This document shows positions 8,595-16,863 of a stretch of 64,000 bases of DNA, piece after piece. Each line of letters opens with the position of its first letter. The stretch's first letter is position 1. The DNA is taken from assembly GCF_009739465.1 (NCBI RefSeq), contig NZ_WHOM01000067.1, positions 186,001 through 250,000 of the forward strand, written 5' to 3'. This stretch comes from Streptomyces apocyni. Lineage in GTDB: Bacteria; Actinomycetota; Actinomycetes; Streptomycetales; Streptomycetaceae. Under the pieces are notes generated by a model that did not search any database, was not told the origin of the DNA, and saw only the letters and a program-made list of their open reading frames with translations. Made by a program: the position numbers and the translations under genes.

Positions 8595-8622
8595 CGTAAC
8601 TCTTTCGAGTGACCGTCGTTGA
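8595..8622 (+). promoter_or_regulatory. BldN-dependent promoter of bldM
   Basis: CGTAAC at 8595-8600 and CGTTGA at 8617-8622, 16 bp apart. This is identical to the sigma-BldN consensus CGTAAC-N16-CGTTGA known from Streptomyces. Transcription should start near 8629, giving a leader of about 115 nt. Confidence 0.92.
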
Positions 8623-8745
8623 GAGTGCGAGGCGGTTGAGAACACAAGCACTCGGGCAGATGTCTGAGGGCGTCAATCGCACAGGTGACGATTCGTACCC
8701 AGCCTGGAGGCTCAAGGTGACGCGCATCAGCTGCGGAGGGCGGCC

Positions 8746-9357
8746 ATGACATCCGTCCTCGTCTGCGACGACTCCCCGCTTGCCCGAGAGGCGCTCCGCC
8801 GTGCGGTCGCGACCGTGCCCGGCGTCGAGCGTGTCACGACGGCGGCCAACGGCGAGGAAGTCCTCCGCCGCTGGGGTGCCGACCGTTCGGACCTGATTCT
8901 GATGGACGTACGGATGCCGGGGCTCGGGGGTGTCGAGACCGTACGCCGACTACTCTCCGCTGACCCCGGGGCCCGGATCATCATGCTCACGGTCGCCGAG
9001 GATCTCGACGGCGTCGCGCTCGCGGTCGCCGCCGGTGCCCGCGGTTATCTGCACAAGGACGCCTCGCGCGCCGAACTGCGCGCGACCGTCACCCAGGCGC
9101 TCGCCGACCCGACCTGGCGGCTCGCCCCGCGCAGACTGCGCTCGGCCGAGATGGGCGCGGCGCCGACCCTCACCGCGCGCGAGATCCAGGTGCTCGAAGG
9201 CATGAGCCACGGCCGGTCGAACGCCGAGATCGGCCGCGAGCTGTTCCTCTCCGAGGACACCGTGAAGACCCACGCCAGGCGGCTCTTCAAGAAGCTGGGC
9301 GCCTCGGACCGCGCGCACGCCGTGGCGCTCGGTTTCCGCTGGGGCCTGGTCCGCTGA
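8746..9357 (+). CDS. bldM: Orphan response regulator BldM
   Basis: 203 residues. An N-terminal receiver domain (D8, D9, D54, and K in LHKDAS) is joined to a C-terminal LuxR/FixJ helix-turn-helix (LTAREIQVLEGMSHGRSNAE). BldM is an atypical response regulator known to act without phosphorylation at D54. It works as a homodimer, or with WhiI, to drive aerial hyphae and sporulation genes. No sensor kinase gene is adjacent. The exact BldN promoter upstream and divergent whiD confirm the identity. Confidence 0.96.
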   Translation: MTSVLVCDDSPLAREALRRAVATVPGVERVTTAANGEEVLRRWGADRSDLILMDVRMPGLGGVETVRRLLSADPGARIIMLTVAEDLDGVALAVAAGARGYLHKDASRAELRATVTQALADPTWRLAPRRLRSAEMGAAPTLTAREIQVLEGMSHGRSNAEIGRELFLSEDTVKTHARRLFKKLGASDRAHAVALGFRWGLVR

Positions 9358-9390
9358 GACCGCGCCGCCGCGAGAGTTCCGGTCCCGGTT

Positions 9391-9626
9391 CTAGGGTCTG
9401 TCCGGCGGATCAGGTCGGGCTGGACGCTCGGTGCGCTGTCTGTGCTGGTGAGCGGGGCGTGGTGCGTGCAGCTGCAAGGCGGAGGATTGAGGCGACGCGG
9501 AGCGTCGGTGACTGACGACAACGCCGAGGGGGTCCCTCCCGCCCGAGCTGAGCGAAGCGAGTTCGAGGGTGGGGGCGTGCGTGCCACGCCCCGCGACCCC
9601 GGCGTGATCCGCCGGGCAGACCCTAG
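9391..9626. mobile_element. MITE-like element, 228 bp, with CTAG target duplication
   Basis: The ends are GGTCTGTCCGGCGGATCA at 9395 and, inverted, GGTCTGCCCGGCGGATCA ending at 9622: 18-bp terminal repeats with one mismatch. Both sides carry CTAG (9391-9394 and 9623-9626), a 4-bp duplication of the kind made by some IS5-family transposases. No transposase is encoded. The interior has a second imperfect inverted repeat (GAGGGGGTCCCTCCCGCCC region near 9526). It sits between bldM and sigD. Confidence 0.82.
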
Positions 9627-9866
9627 CCCTGTTCGCGTGTGCGCGGGCGGGGCGGGGGCTGTCCGGAAGTGCCCTTCGTGGTGGTGGCTTACGCCGTTTC
9701 CCGCGCGATGCCGCATCCTTGGAGTGTGGAGTTCCTCGGGGACGAGTCGATCGAGCGGGAGGGGAGGGCGCAGGAGATGAGTTCCGGCGCACCTGCTCAT
9801 AACGCTTCAGTGCACAACTACAGGCGCGGTGTCACGGATCGGTCGGAGCCAGGGCACCATGGACCG

Positions 9867-10442
9867 ATGCGTGACGAAGAGACGACGGCGATTGGTGCCC
9901 TCGTCCACCGCGCCGTCGAAGGCGACCAGCAGGCCACCCATGACCTGTTGGCTCACGTACACCCGCTGGCGCTGCGCTACTGCCGCACCAGGCTGTCCCG
10001 CCTTCCGGGTGACGCACGGCACTTCGTGGAGGACCTGGCGCAGGAAGTCTGTGTCGCCGTCCTGCTCGCGCTGCCGCGCTACAAGGACACCGGCCGCCCC
10101 TTCGAGGCATTCGTCTTCGCCATCGCCGGGCACAAGGTCGCCGACCTCCAGCGAGCCGCGATGCGTCACCCCGGCTCCACCGCCGTGCCGTCCGACGAGA
10201 TGCCCGAGCGGCCGGACGACTCGCTCGGCCCCGAAGAGCGGGCGCTGCTCAGCAGCGACGCCGAGTGGGCCAAGAAGCTCCTCGCCAATCTGCCCCAGAC
10301 ACAGCGCGAGCTGCTGCTGTTGCGGATCGCCGTCGGGCTCACAGCGGAGGAGACCGGGCAGATGCTGGGGATGTCCCCGGGCGCGGTCCGGGTCGCCCAG
10401 CACCGGGCGCTGAGCAGGCTTCGCGCCCTCGCCGAGCAGTGA
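9867..10442 (+). CDS. sigD: RNA polymerase sigma factor SigD (ECF type)
   Basis: 191 residues from the ATG at 9867 (MRDEETTAIGALV). Region 2 reads DLAQEVCVAVLLALPRYKD with FAIAGHKVADLQR, and region 4 reads LLLLRIAVGLTAEETGQMLGMSPGAVRVAQHRALSRL. It closely resembles mycobacterial SigD, which begins at the equivalent point. A longer start at 9777 (221 residues) has AGGAG immediately before the ATG, too close to be ideal, and adds residues without family similarity, so it is the less likely choice. The region from 9358 to the start is non-coding and contains the MITE. Confidence 0.9.
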   Translation: MRDEETTAIGALVHRAVEGDQQATHDLLAHVHPLALRYCRTRLSRLPGDARHFVEDLAQEVCVAVLLALPRYKDTGRPFEAFVFAIAGHKVADLQRAAMRHPGSTAVPSDEMPERPDDSLGPEERALLSSDAEWAKKLLANLPQTQRELLLLRIAVGLTAEETGQMLGMSPGAVRVAQHRALSRLRALAEQ

Positions 10443-10601
10443 CCCCGTGGACTTCACGGAACCGCACAGCGCGAGCTTCATAGAAGCTTCGTAGAAAAGT
10501 ACAACGATCGTGATCTGCGGTGGGGCGATCGTGGAATGAAGTACCGCTGAGGCCCGTTAGCATGGTGGTCCGCGGCTGGCAAGAGCATTGGGGAAGGTGT
10601 C

Positions 10602-12113
10602 ATGACTGATCTCGTCGACGACGGAGCCGGAGCGCCGGAGAAATTCGCGATGCTCGGGCTGACCTACGACGACGTCCTGCTGCTGCCGGGCGCCTCCGAA
10701 GTGCTGCCGAACAAGGTCGACACCACGACCCGGATCTCCCGGAACGTGACGGTGAACCTCCCCCTGCTGTCCGCCGCGATGGACAAGGTCACCGAGGCGC
10801 GGATGGCCATCGCCATGGCGCGCCAGGGCGGCGCCGGTGTGCTGCACCGCAATCTCTCCATCGAGGACCAGGCCAACCAGGTCGACCTGGTGAAGCGCTC
10901 CGAGTCCGGCATGGTGACCGACCCGATCACGGTCTCGCCGGACGCCACGCTGCACGACGCCGACGCCCTGTGCGCCAAGTTCCGTATCAGCGGTGTCCCG
11001 GTCACCGACCCCGCGGGCAAGCTGCTCGGCATCGTCACCAACCGCGACATGGCCTTCGAGCTGGACCGCTCGCGTCAGGTCCGCGAGGTCATGACGCCGA
11101 TGCCGCTGGTCACTGGCAAGGTCGGCATCTCCGGTGATGACGCCATGGAGCTGCTGCGCCGCCACAAGATCGAGAAGCTGCCGCTGGTCGACGACGCGGG
11201 CATCCTCAAGGGCCTCATCACGGTCAAGGACTTCGTCAAGGCCGAGAAGTACCCGAACGCCGCCAAGGACGCCGAGGGCCGCCTGGTCGTCGGTGCCGCG
11301 GTCGGCGTCGGCGACGAGGCGTACGACCGGGCGCAGGCCCTGGTCGAGGCCGGGGTCGACTTCCTGGTCGTGGACAGCGCGCACGGCCACAGCCGCGGCA
11401 TCCTCGACATGATCGCCAAGCTGAAGACCCACATCAACGTCGACATCGTGGGCGGTAACGTCGCCACGCGCGACGGCGCCCAGGCCCTGATCGACGCCGG
11501 TGTGGACGGCGTCAAGGTCGGCGTGGGACCCGGCTCCATCTGCACCACCCGGGTCGTCGCCGGTATCGGCGTCCCCCAGGTCACCGCCATCTACGAGGCG
11601 GCGAAGGCCTGCGGCCCCGCGGGCGTGCCGCTCATCGGCGACGGCGGACTGCAGTACAGCGGCGACATCGCCAAGGCGATCGCCGCCGGTGCCGACGCGG
11701 TGATGCTCGGCTCGCTGCTCGCGGGCTGCGAGGAGTCGCCGGGCGAGATGGTCTTCATCAACGGCAAGCAGTTCAAGTCCTACCGGGGCATGGGCTCGCT
11801 GGGCGCGATGCAGTCGCGTGGCCAGGCCCGCTCGTACTCGAAGGACCGTTACTTCCAGGACAACGTCCTGTCCGAGGACAAGCTGGTCCCCGAGGGCATC
11901 GAGGGCCAGGTGCCCTACCGCGGACCGCTCGCCTCGGTCTCGCACCAGCTGATCGGCGGTCTGCGGGCCTCCATGGGGTACGTCGGCTCGGCGGACATCC
12001 CGGAGCTGAAGGCCAAGGGCCGGTTCGTACGGATCTCGGCGGCCGGTCTCAAGGAGAGCCACCCGCACGACATCGCCATGACGGTCGAGGCGCCGAACTA
12101 CTCGCGCCGCTGA
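10602..12113 (+). CDS. guaB: Inosine-5'-monophosphate dehydrogenase
   Basis: 503 residues. A TIM barrel (LTYDDVLLLPG start) is interrupted by two CBS domains at about residues 105-225. The active-site loop GPGSICTTRVVAG carries catalytic C314, and the flap and C-terminus (SYRGMGSLGAMQ, FVRISAAGLKESHPHD) are intact. It oxidises IMP to XMP with NAD+, the committed step to GMP; guaA in this window performs the next step. The upstream region 10443-10601 holds a possible -10 TTAGCAT near 10557. Confidence 0.97.
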   Translation: MTDLVDDGAGAPEKFAMLGLTYDDVLLLPGASEVLPNKVDTTTRISRNVTVNLPLLSAAMDKVTEARMAIAMARQGGAGVLHRNLSIEDQANQVDLVKRSESGMVTDPITVSPDATLHDADALCAKFRISGVPVTDPAGKLLGIVTNRDMAFELDRSRQVREVMTPMPLVTGKVGISGDDAMELLRRHKIEKLPLVDDAGILKGLITVKDFVKAEKYPNAAKDAEGRLVVGAAVGVGDEAYDRAQALVEAGVDFLVVDSAHGHSRGILDMIAKLKTHINVDIVGGNVATRDGAQALIDAGVDGVKVGVGPGSICTTRVVAGIGVPQVTAIYEAAKACGPAGVPLIGDGGLQYSGDIAKAIAAGADAVMLGSLLAGCEESPGEMVFINGKQFKSYRGMGSLGAMQSRGQARSYSKDRYFQDNVLSEDKLVPEGIEGQVPYRGPLASVSHQLIGGLRASMGYVGSADIPELKAKGRFVRISAAGLKESHPHDIAMTVEAPNYSRR

Positions 12114-12142
12114 CCCTCGTTTGACCCGAAGACCGGCGCTTA

Positions 12143-12174
12143 CGAGCCCGCGGGCGACGCCGCCCGCGGGCTCG
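12143..12174 (+). terminator. Terminator downstream of guaB
   Basis: Perfect 14-bp stem CGAGCCCGCGGGCG / CGCCCGCGGGCTCG with a 4-nt loop and no U-tract, the common form in Streptomyces. Confidence 0.88.
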
Positions 12175-12244
12175 GCCGCGTGTGCCGGGGACCGCGTCGG
12201 GGATACTGGTACGCGCAGACCGGAGACTGGAAAGGCCACCCAAC

Positions 12245-13369
12245 GTGACTGAGATCGAGATCGGGCGCGGCAAGCGCGGCCGCAGGGCGTACGCGTTCGA
12301 CGACATCGCCATCGTGCCGAGCCGCCGCACCCGGGACCCGAAGGAGGTCTCGATCGCCTGGCAGATCGACGCCTACCGCTTTGAGCTGCCGTTCCTGGCC
12401 GCTCCCATGGACTCGGTCGTCTCGCCGCAGACCGCCATCCGGATCGGTGAGCTGGGGGGCCTGGGCGTACTGAACCTCGAGGGCCTGTGGACCCGGTACG
12501 AGGACCCGCAGCCGCTGCTCGACGAGATCGCCGCGCTTGACCCGGAGACCGCCACCCGGCGCCTCCAGGAGATCTACGCCGCCCCGATCAAGGAAGAGCT
12601 GATCGGGCAGCGCATCAAGGAGGTGCGCGACTCGGGCGTGGTGACCGCCGCCGCCCTGTCGCCGCAGCGCACCGCGCAGTTCTCCAAGGCCGTGGTCGAC
12701 GCCGGTGTGGACATCTTCGTGATCCGCGGCACGACCGTGTCGGCCGAGCATGTGTCCGGTGCCGCCGAACCGCTGAACCTCAAGCAGTTCATCTACGAGC
12801 TGGACGTCCCGGTCATCGTCGGTGGCTGCGCCACCTACACGGCCGCGCTGCACCTGATGCGCACCGGTGCCGCCGGTGTGCTGGTCGGCTTCGGCGGCGG
12901 GGCCGCGCACACCACCCGTAACGTGCTGGGCATCCAGGTGCCGATGGCGAGCGCGGTCTCCGATGTCGCGGCCGCCCGCCGTGACTACATGGACGAGTCC
13001 GGCGGTCGCTACGTCCACGTCATCGCGGACGGTGGCGTGGGCTGGTCCGGCGACCTGCCCAAGGCCATCGCCTGCGGCGCGGACGCCGTGATGATGGGCT
13101 CCCCGCTGGCCCGCGCCACGGACGCGCCCGCTCCGGGCCACCACTGGGGCATGGAGGCCGTGCACGAGGACGTGCCGCGCGGCAAGAAGGTCGGCCTGGG
13201 CACGGTCGGCACGACCGAGGAGATCCTCACCGGCCCCTCGCACCGCCCGGACGGCTCGATGAACCTCTTCGGCGCGCTGCGCCGCTCGATGGCGACCACC
13301 GGCTACAGCGACCTCAAGGAGTTCCAGCGGGTCGAGGTCACGGTGGCGGACTCCCAGCACCACCGCTGA
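12245..13369 (+). CDS. GuaB-family IMP dehydrogenase-related protein (GuaB3 type), active-site Cys replaced by His
   Basis: 374 residues from the GTG at 12245, downstream of GGAAAGGCC. It has the IMPDH barrel (RAYAFDDIAIVPSRRTRDP start) without CBS domains. Aligned to GuaB, loop GPGSICTTRVVAG corresponds here to GGGAAHTTRNVLG, so the catalytic cysteine position holds H222. The IMP-phosphate segment IADGGVGWSGDLPKAIACGADAVMMGSPLA is conserved, so nucleotide binding is likely, but standard thioimidate chemistry is not expected from the alignment. It lies 131 bp after guaB with a terminator between, so it has its own promoter. Family members of this type are widespread in actinobacteria next to guaB. 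Confidence 0.9.
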   Translation: MTEIEIGRGKRGRRAYAFDDIAIVPSRRTRDPKEVSIAWQIDAYRFELPFLAAPMDSVVSPQTAIRIGELGGLGVLNLEGLWTRYEDPQPLLDEIAALDPETATRRLQEIYAAPIKEELIGQRIKEVRDSGVVTAAALSPQRTAQFSKAVVDAGVDIFVIRGTTVSAEHVSGAAEPLNLKQFIYELDVPVIVGGCATYTAALHLMRTGAAGVLVGFGGGAAHTTRNVLGIQVPMASAVSDVAAARRDYMDESGGRYVHVIADGGVGWSGDLPKAIACGADAVMMGSPLARATDAPAPGHHWGMEAVHEDVPRGKKVGLGTVGTTEEILTGPSHRPDGSMNLFGALRRSMATTGYSDLKEFQRVEVTVADSQHHR

Positions 13370-13385
13370 CACCACCGTACGAGTA

Positions 13386-13420
13386 CGCGAAGGCCCGCAC
13401 CGATGGTGCGGGCCTTCGCG
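13386..13420. terminator. Bidirectional terminator between the GuaB-like gene and the sugar dehydrogenase
   Basis: Perfect 16-bp stem CGCGAAGGCCCGCACC / GGTGCGGGCCTTCGCG with loop GAT, between convergent genes. Confidence 0.93.
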
Positions 13421-13436
13421 CGTTCCTGGTCGGCCG

Positions 13437-14696
13437 TCAGAGCCGGTGCGCCGCGCCCACCGGGCTCGCGCCACGGGTGTCCAGGAGGAGCTGAGCCTTG
13501 ACCGCGAGTCCCTGGAGGTCGTACGTGCGGTGGGACTGCAGCAGGATCGTCAGATCGGCCTCGGCCGCGGCCTCGTAGAGGGAGTCGGCGCGCGGGACAG
13601 GGCAGCCGAGCACACGCCAGTGCGGGATGTACGGGTCGTGGTAGCTGATCGTGGCGCCCATCTCCATCAGCCGGGTGGCGATCTCCTGGGCCGGGGCGCC
13701 CTGCTGGTCGGCGAGGTCGGGTTTGTAGGTGGTGCCGAGGAGCAGGACGCGGGCGCCACGGGCCGACTTGCCGTGCTCGTTGAGGAGGGTCGCGGCGCGC
13801 TGGATGACGTACTGCGGCATCCGCTGGTTGATCTCCTGCGCCAGCCCGACCATCCGCAGCGGGTGGCCCGGGGTGCGCGTGGTGTGCGGGAGGTTGTTGG
13901 GGTCCAGGGGGACGGCGTGGCCGCCGACGCCGGGTCCTGGACGGAAGGCCTGAAAGCCGAAGGGCTTGGTCTCGGCGCAGCGGATGACGTCCCAGAGGTC
14001 GACGCCGAGGTCGTGGCAGAGCACGGCCATCTCGTTGACCAGGGCGATGTTGACGTGCCGGTAGTTGGTCTCCAGGAGGTGGACGGTCTCGGCCTCTCGC
14101 GTGCCACGCGCGCGTACGACCTTGTCGGTGAGCCGTCCGTAGAAGGCGGCGGCCGACTCGGTGCAGGCCGGGGTGAGGCCGCCGATCACCTTGGGGGTGT
14201 TGGTGTAGCCGTGGGTGCGGCTGCCCGGGTCCAGGCGGCCGGGGGAGTAGGCGAGGTGGAAGTCGCGGCCCGCGCGCAGTCCTGAGCCCTCTTCGAGCAG
14301 GGGGCGCAGGAAATCGTCGGTGGTCCCCGGGTACGCGGGTGACTCCAGGATGACCGTGGTGTGCGGGCGCATCCGGGCGGCCAGCGCGCGGGCCGCGTCG
14401 GCCACTTGGGTGAGGTCGAGAGCGCGGTCGGCGCCGAGCGGGGTGGGGGCGCAGATGACGGCGGTGCGCACCCGGCCCAGTTCGGCCGCGTTGGTGGTGG
14501 GCCGGAAGCCGCCCGCGAGCATCCGGCGCAGGTCGGCGGCGGTGAGCGGGCCTTCGTCCGCGGGCAGGCGGCCCGCGACGAGTGCGGGGGTGTGCCGGGT
14601 GTCGTAGGCGAGGGTCTCGATACCGGCCGAGACGGCGGCCTGGGCGAGGGGCAGGCCGAGGTGGCCGATTCCGACGACGGCGAGATCTGCGGGCAT
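13437..14696 (-). CDS. Nucleotide-sugar dehydrogenase homologue (UDP-Glc/GDP-Man DH family) lacking the catalytic Cys
   Basis: 419 residues from the ATG at 14696. The N-terminal Rossmann motif is VVGIGHLGLPLA. The middle dimerisation/substrate domain has NEMAVLCHDLGVDLWDVI and ETKPFGFQAFRPGPGVGGHAVPLDP, and a C-terminal UDP-sugar domain contains LLLGTTYKPDLADQQGAPAQEI. In working family members the conserved box is GGHCxPxDP; here the cysteine position is Ala261 (codon GCC at 13914-13916). Without that thiol the usual two-step alcohol-to-acid oxidation should fail, so it may stop early, act on another substrate or have lost activity. It is divergent from glpD, with 222 bp between the starts. 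Confidence 0.87.
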   Translation of the reverse strand: MPADLAVVGIGHLGLPLAQAAVSAGIETLAYDTRHTPALVAGRLPADEGPLTAADLRRMLAGGFRPTTNAAELGRVRTAVICAPTPLGADRALDLTQVADAARALAARMRPHTTVILESPAYPGTTDDFLRPLLEEGSGLRAGRDFHLAYSPGRLDPGSRTHGYTNTPKVIGGLTPACTESAAAFYGRLTDKVVRARGTREAETVHLLETNYRHVNIALVNEMAVLCHDLGVDLWDVIRCAETKPFGFQAFRPGPGVGGHAVPLDPNNLPHTTRTPGHPLRMVGLAQEINQRMPQYVIQRAATLLNEHGKSARGARVLLLGTTYKPDLADQQGAPAQEIATRLMEMGATISYHDPYIPHWRVLGCPVPRADSLYEAAAEADLTILLQSHRTYDLQGLAVKAQLLLDTRGASPVGAAHRL

Positions 14697-14918
14697 GGCG
14701 GTGGGCCGTCCTTCCCAATAGCCGGAGCGGGAGGAGCGCGCAAGCCCTGTGGACAGAACGAGCGAGCGCAATGTCAGGTTAGGAGTAAATATGACCGATA
14801 TGCCGCATTGGGGAGTGTCATTCTGCGGAGTGTTGTCCACAGGCGGTGGCTGAAGTCGGCGGTTGGCTACAGAATCGAGCGTGTGAGCCCGACCACACGG
14901 GGGCGACGGGAGGCAGCG

Positions 14919-16625
14919 GTGAGGACAACGACTCTGGGACCGGCCGAGCGGGCCGAGGCACTTGCGGCGATGGCCGAGCGAGAACTCGACGTGCTGGTCG
15001 TGGGTGCGGGCGTGGTCGGCGCGGGCACCGCGCTCGACGCCGTGACCCGTGGGCTCTCCACCGGCATCGTCGAGGCGCGCGACTGGGCGTCGGGCACGTC
15101 GAGCCGGTCCAGCAAGCTCATCCACGGCGGGCTGCGCTATCTGGAGATGCTCGACTTCGCGCTCGTACGGGAGGCCCTCAAGGAGCGTGGGCTGCTGTTG
15201 GAGCGGATCGCTCCGCATCTGGTGAAGCCGGTGCCGTTCCTGTACCCGCTCAAGGGCAAGGGCTGGGAGCGGGTGTACGCGGGCTCGGGCGTGGCGCTCT
15301 ATGACGCCATGTCGATGTCGAAGGCGCACGGGCGCGGGCTGCCCCTGCACCGGCACCTCACTCGACGTCATGCTCTGCGGGTTGCCCCGTGCTTGAAGAA
15401 GGACGCGCTGATCGGCGCGATGCAGTACTACGACGCCCAGATGGACGATGCCCGCTATGTCACCACGCTGGTGCGTACGGCGTCGGCGTACGGCGCCAAG
15501 GCCGCCAACCGCGCGCGGGTCACCGGGTTTCTGCGCGAGGGCGAGCGCGTAGTAGGCGCCCGGGTGCAGGACCTCGAGGGCGGCGGCGAGTACGAGATCA
15601 GGGCCCGGCAGATCGTCAACGCCACCGGGGTGTGGACGGACGACACCCAGGCGATGGTCGGAGAGCGCGGCCAGTTCCACGTACGGGCCTCCAAGGGCAT
15701 CCACCTGGTGGTGCCCAAGGACCGGATCAACTCGACCACCGGGCTGATCCTGCGCACCGAGAAGAGCGTGCTGTTCGTGATCCCGTGGGGGCGGCACTGG
15801 ATCGTGGGCACCACGGACACCGACTGGGACCTGGACAAGGCACACCCGGCGGCGTCCAGCGCGGACATCGACTACCTCCTGGAGCATGTGAACTCGGTGC
15901 TCGCGGTGCCCCTCACGCGCGACGACGTCCAGGGGGTCTACGCGGGGCTACGGCCGTTGCTGGCCGGGGAGTCGGACGCCACCAGCAAGCTGTCGCGGGA
16001 GCACACGGTCGCGCATCCGGTGCCGGGCCTGGTGGTCATCGCGGGCGGCAAGTACACGACGTACCGGGTGATGGCCAAGGATGCCGTGGACGAGGCGGTC
16101 CACGGCCTGGACCAACGGGTCGCCGACTGCGTCACGGAGGACATCGCGCTGGTAGGCGCCGAGGGGTACAAGGCGCTGTGGAACGCGCGAGCGCGGATCG
16201 CCGCGGAGACGGGGCTCCATGTGGTGCGGGTGGAACACCTGTTGAACCGCTACGGCTCGCTCACCGAGGAACTGCTGGAGCTGATCGCGGCGGACAGCTC
16301 GCTGGGAGCGCCGCTGACGGGCGCGGAGGACTACCTGCGGGCCGAGGTCGTCTACGCCGCCTCGCACGAAGGGGCCCGGCATCTGGACGATGTGCTGACC
16401 CGCCGTACGCGTATCTCCATTGAGACCTTCGACCGGGGCACGCGCAGTGCGCGGGAGTGTGCCGAACTGATGGCGAAGGTCCTGGGCTGGGACAAGGACC
16501 AGATCGAGCGCGAGGTGGAGCACTACGAGAAGCGGGTGGAAGCCGAGCGGGAGTCGCAGCGGCAGCCGGACGATCTGACCGCCGACGCGGCGAGGTTGGG
16601 GGCGCCGGACATCGTGCCGCGGTAG
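14919..16625 (+). CDS. glpD: Aerobic glycerol-3-phosphate dehydrogenase
   Basis: 568 residues from the GTG at 14919, which has GGGAGG 6 nt upstream; a GTG at 14883 would add 12 residues. The FAD dinucleotide motif is VVGAGVVGAGTALDAVTRG, followed by SSRSSKLIHGGLRYLE, the substrate region PWGRHWIVGTTDTDWD and the C-terminal GlpD cap (RYGSLTEELLELI). It oxidises glycerol-3-phosphate to DHAP at the membrane and passes electrons to quinone. The C-terminus has an additional acidic/Gln tail. No glpF or glpK lies nearby. Confidence 0.95.
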   Translation: MRTTTLGPAERAEALAAMAERELDVLVVGAGVVGAGTALDAVTRGLSTGIVEARDWASGTSSRSSKLIHGGLRYLEMLDFALVREALKERGLLLERIAPHLVKPVPFLYPLKGKGWERVYAGSGVALYDAMSMSKAHGRGLPLHRHLTRRHALRVAPCLKKDALIGAMQYYDAQMDDARYVTTLVRTASAYGAKAANRARVTGFLREGERVVGARVQDLEGGGEYEIRARQIVNATGVWTDDTQAMVGERGQFHVRASKGIHLVVPKDRINSTTGLILRTEKSVLFVIPWGRHWIVGTTDTDWDLDKAHPAASSADIDYLLEHVNSVLAVPLTRDDVQGVYAGLRPLLAGESDATSKLSREHTVAHPVPGLVVIAGGKYTTYRVMAKDAVDEAVHGLDQRVADCVTEDIALVGAEGYKALWNARARIAAETGLHVVRVEHLLNRYGSLTEELLELIAADSSLGAPLTGAEDYLRAEVVYAASHEGARHLDDVLTRRTRISIETFDRGTRSARECAELMAKVLGWDKDQIEREVEHYEKRVEAERESQRQPDDLTADAARLGAPDIVPR

Positions 16626-16863
16626 GAGGGGCTCCGGGGGCGCGGCGGGACGTCTAGCCCGCCGTAGCCCGCCGTGGCTCTGGTTCGGGGGGCGCGTGCG
16701 CAGGTCAGAGCGGTGTGGCGGGAATCAGCCGTGGCGTTGGGCCGAGAGGGCCACCCCCGGCCGGGGCGGGCCCTGGCATGGGGGACAATGGGGGCTCTGC
16801 CAGGGCTGGTTGTCTGCGGCGACCTGACAGGCAACGTGGGGCACGGCGACGCAGAGGGGACGC

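Larger units (their letters stand above)
8369..8745. other. Divergent whiD-bldM control region
   Basis: 377 bp without a gene. It contains a perfect 8-bp inverted repeat CATCTACT-N5-AGTAGATG at 8420-8440 on the whiD side, a 10-bp palindrome TCTAGCTAGA at 8461-8470, and the BldN-type promoter of bldM. The stretch 8425-8500 is clearly AT-richer than its surroundings. I did not identify whiD promoters with confidence. Confidence 0.7.

Noticed and set aside
9777..9866. Longer SigD start at 9777
   Set aside because: AGGAG abuts the ATG directly and the extra 30 residues have no similarity to sigma factors; kept only as an alternative.
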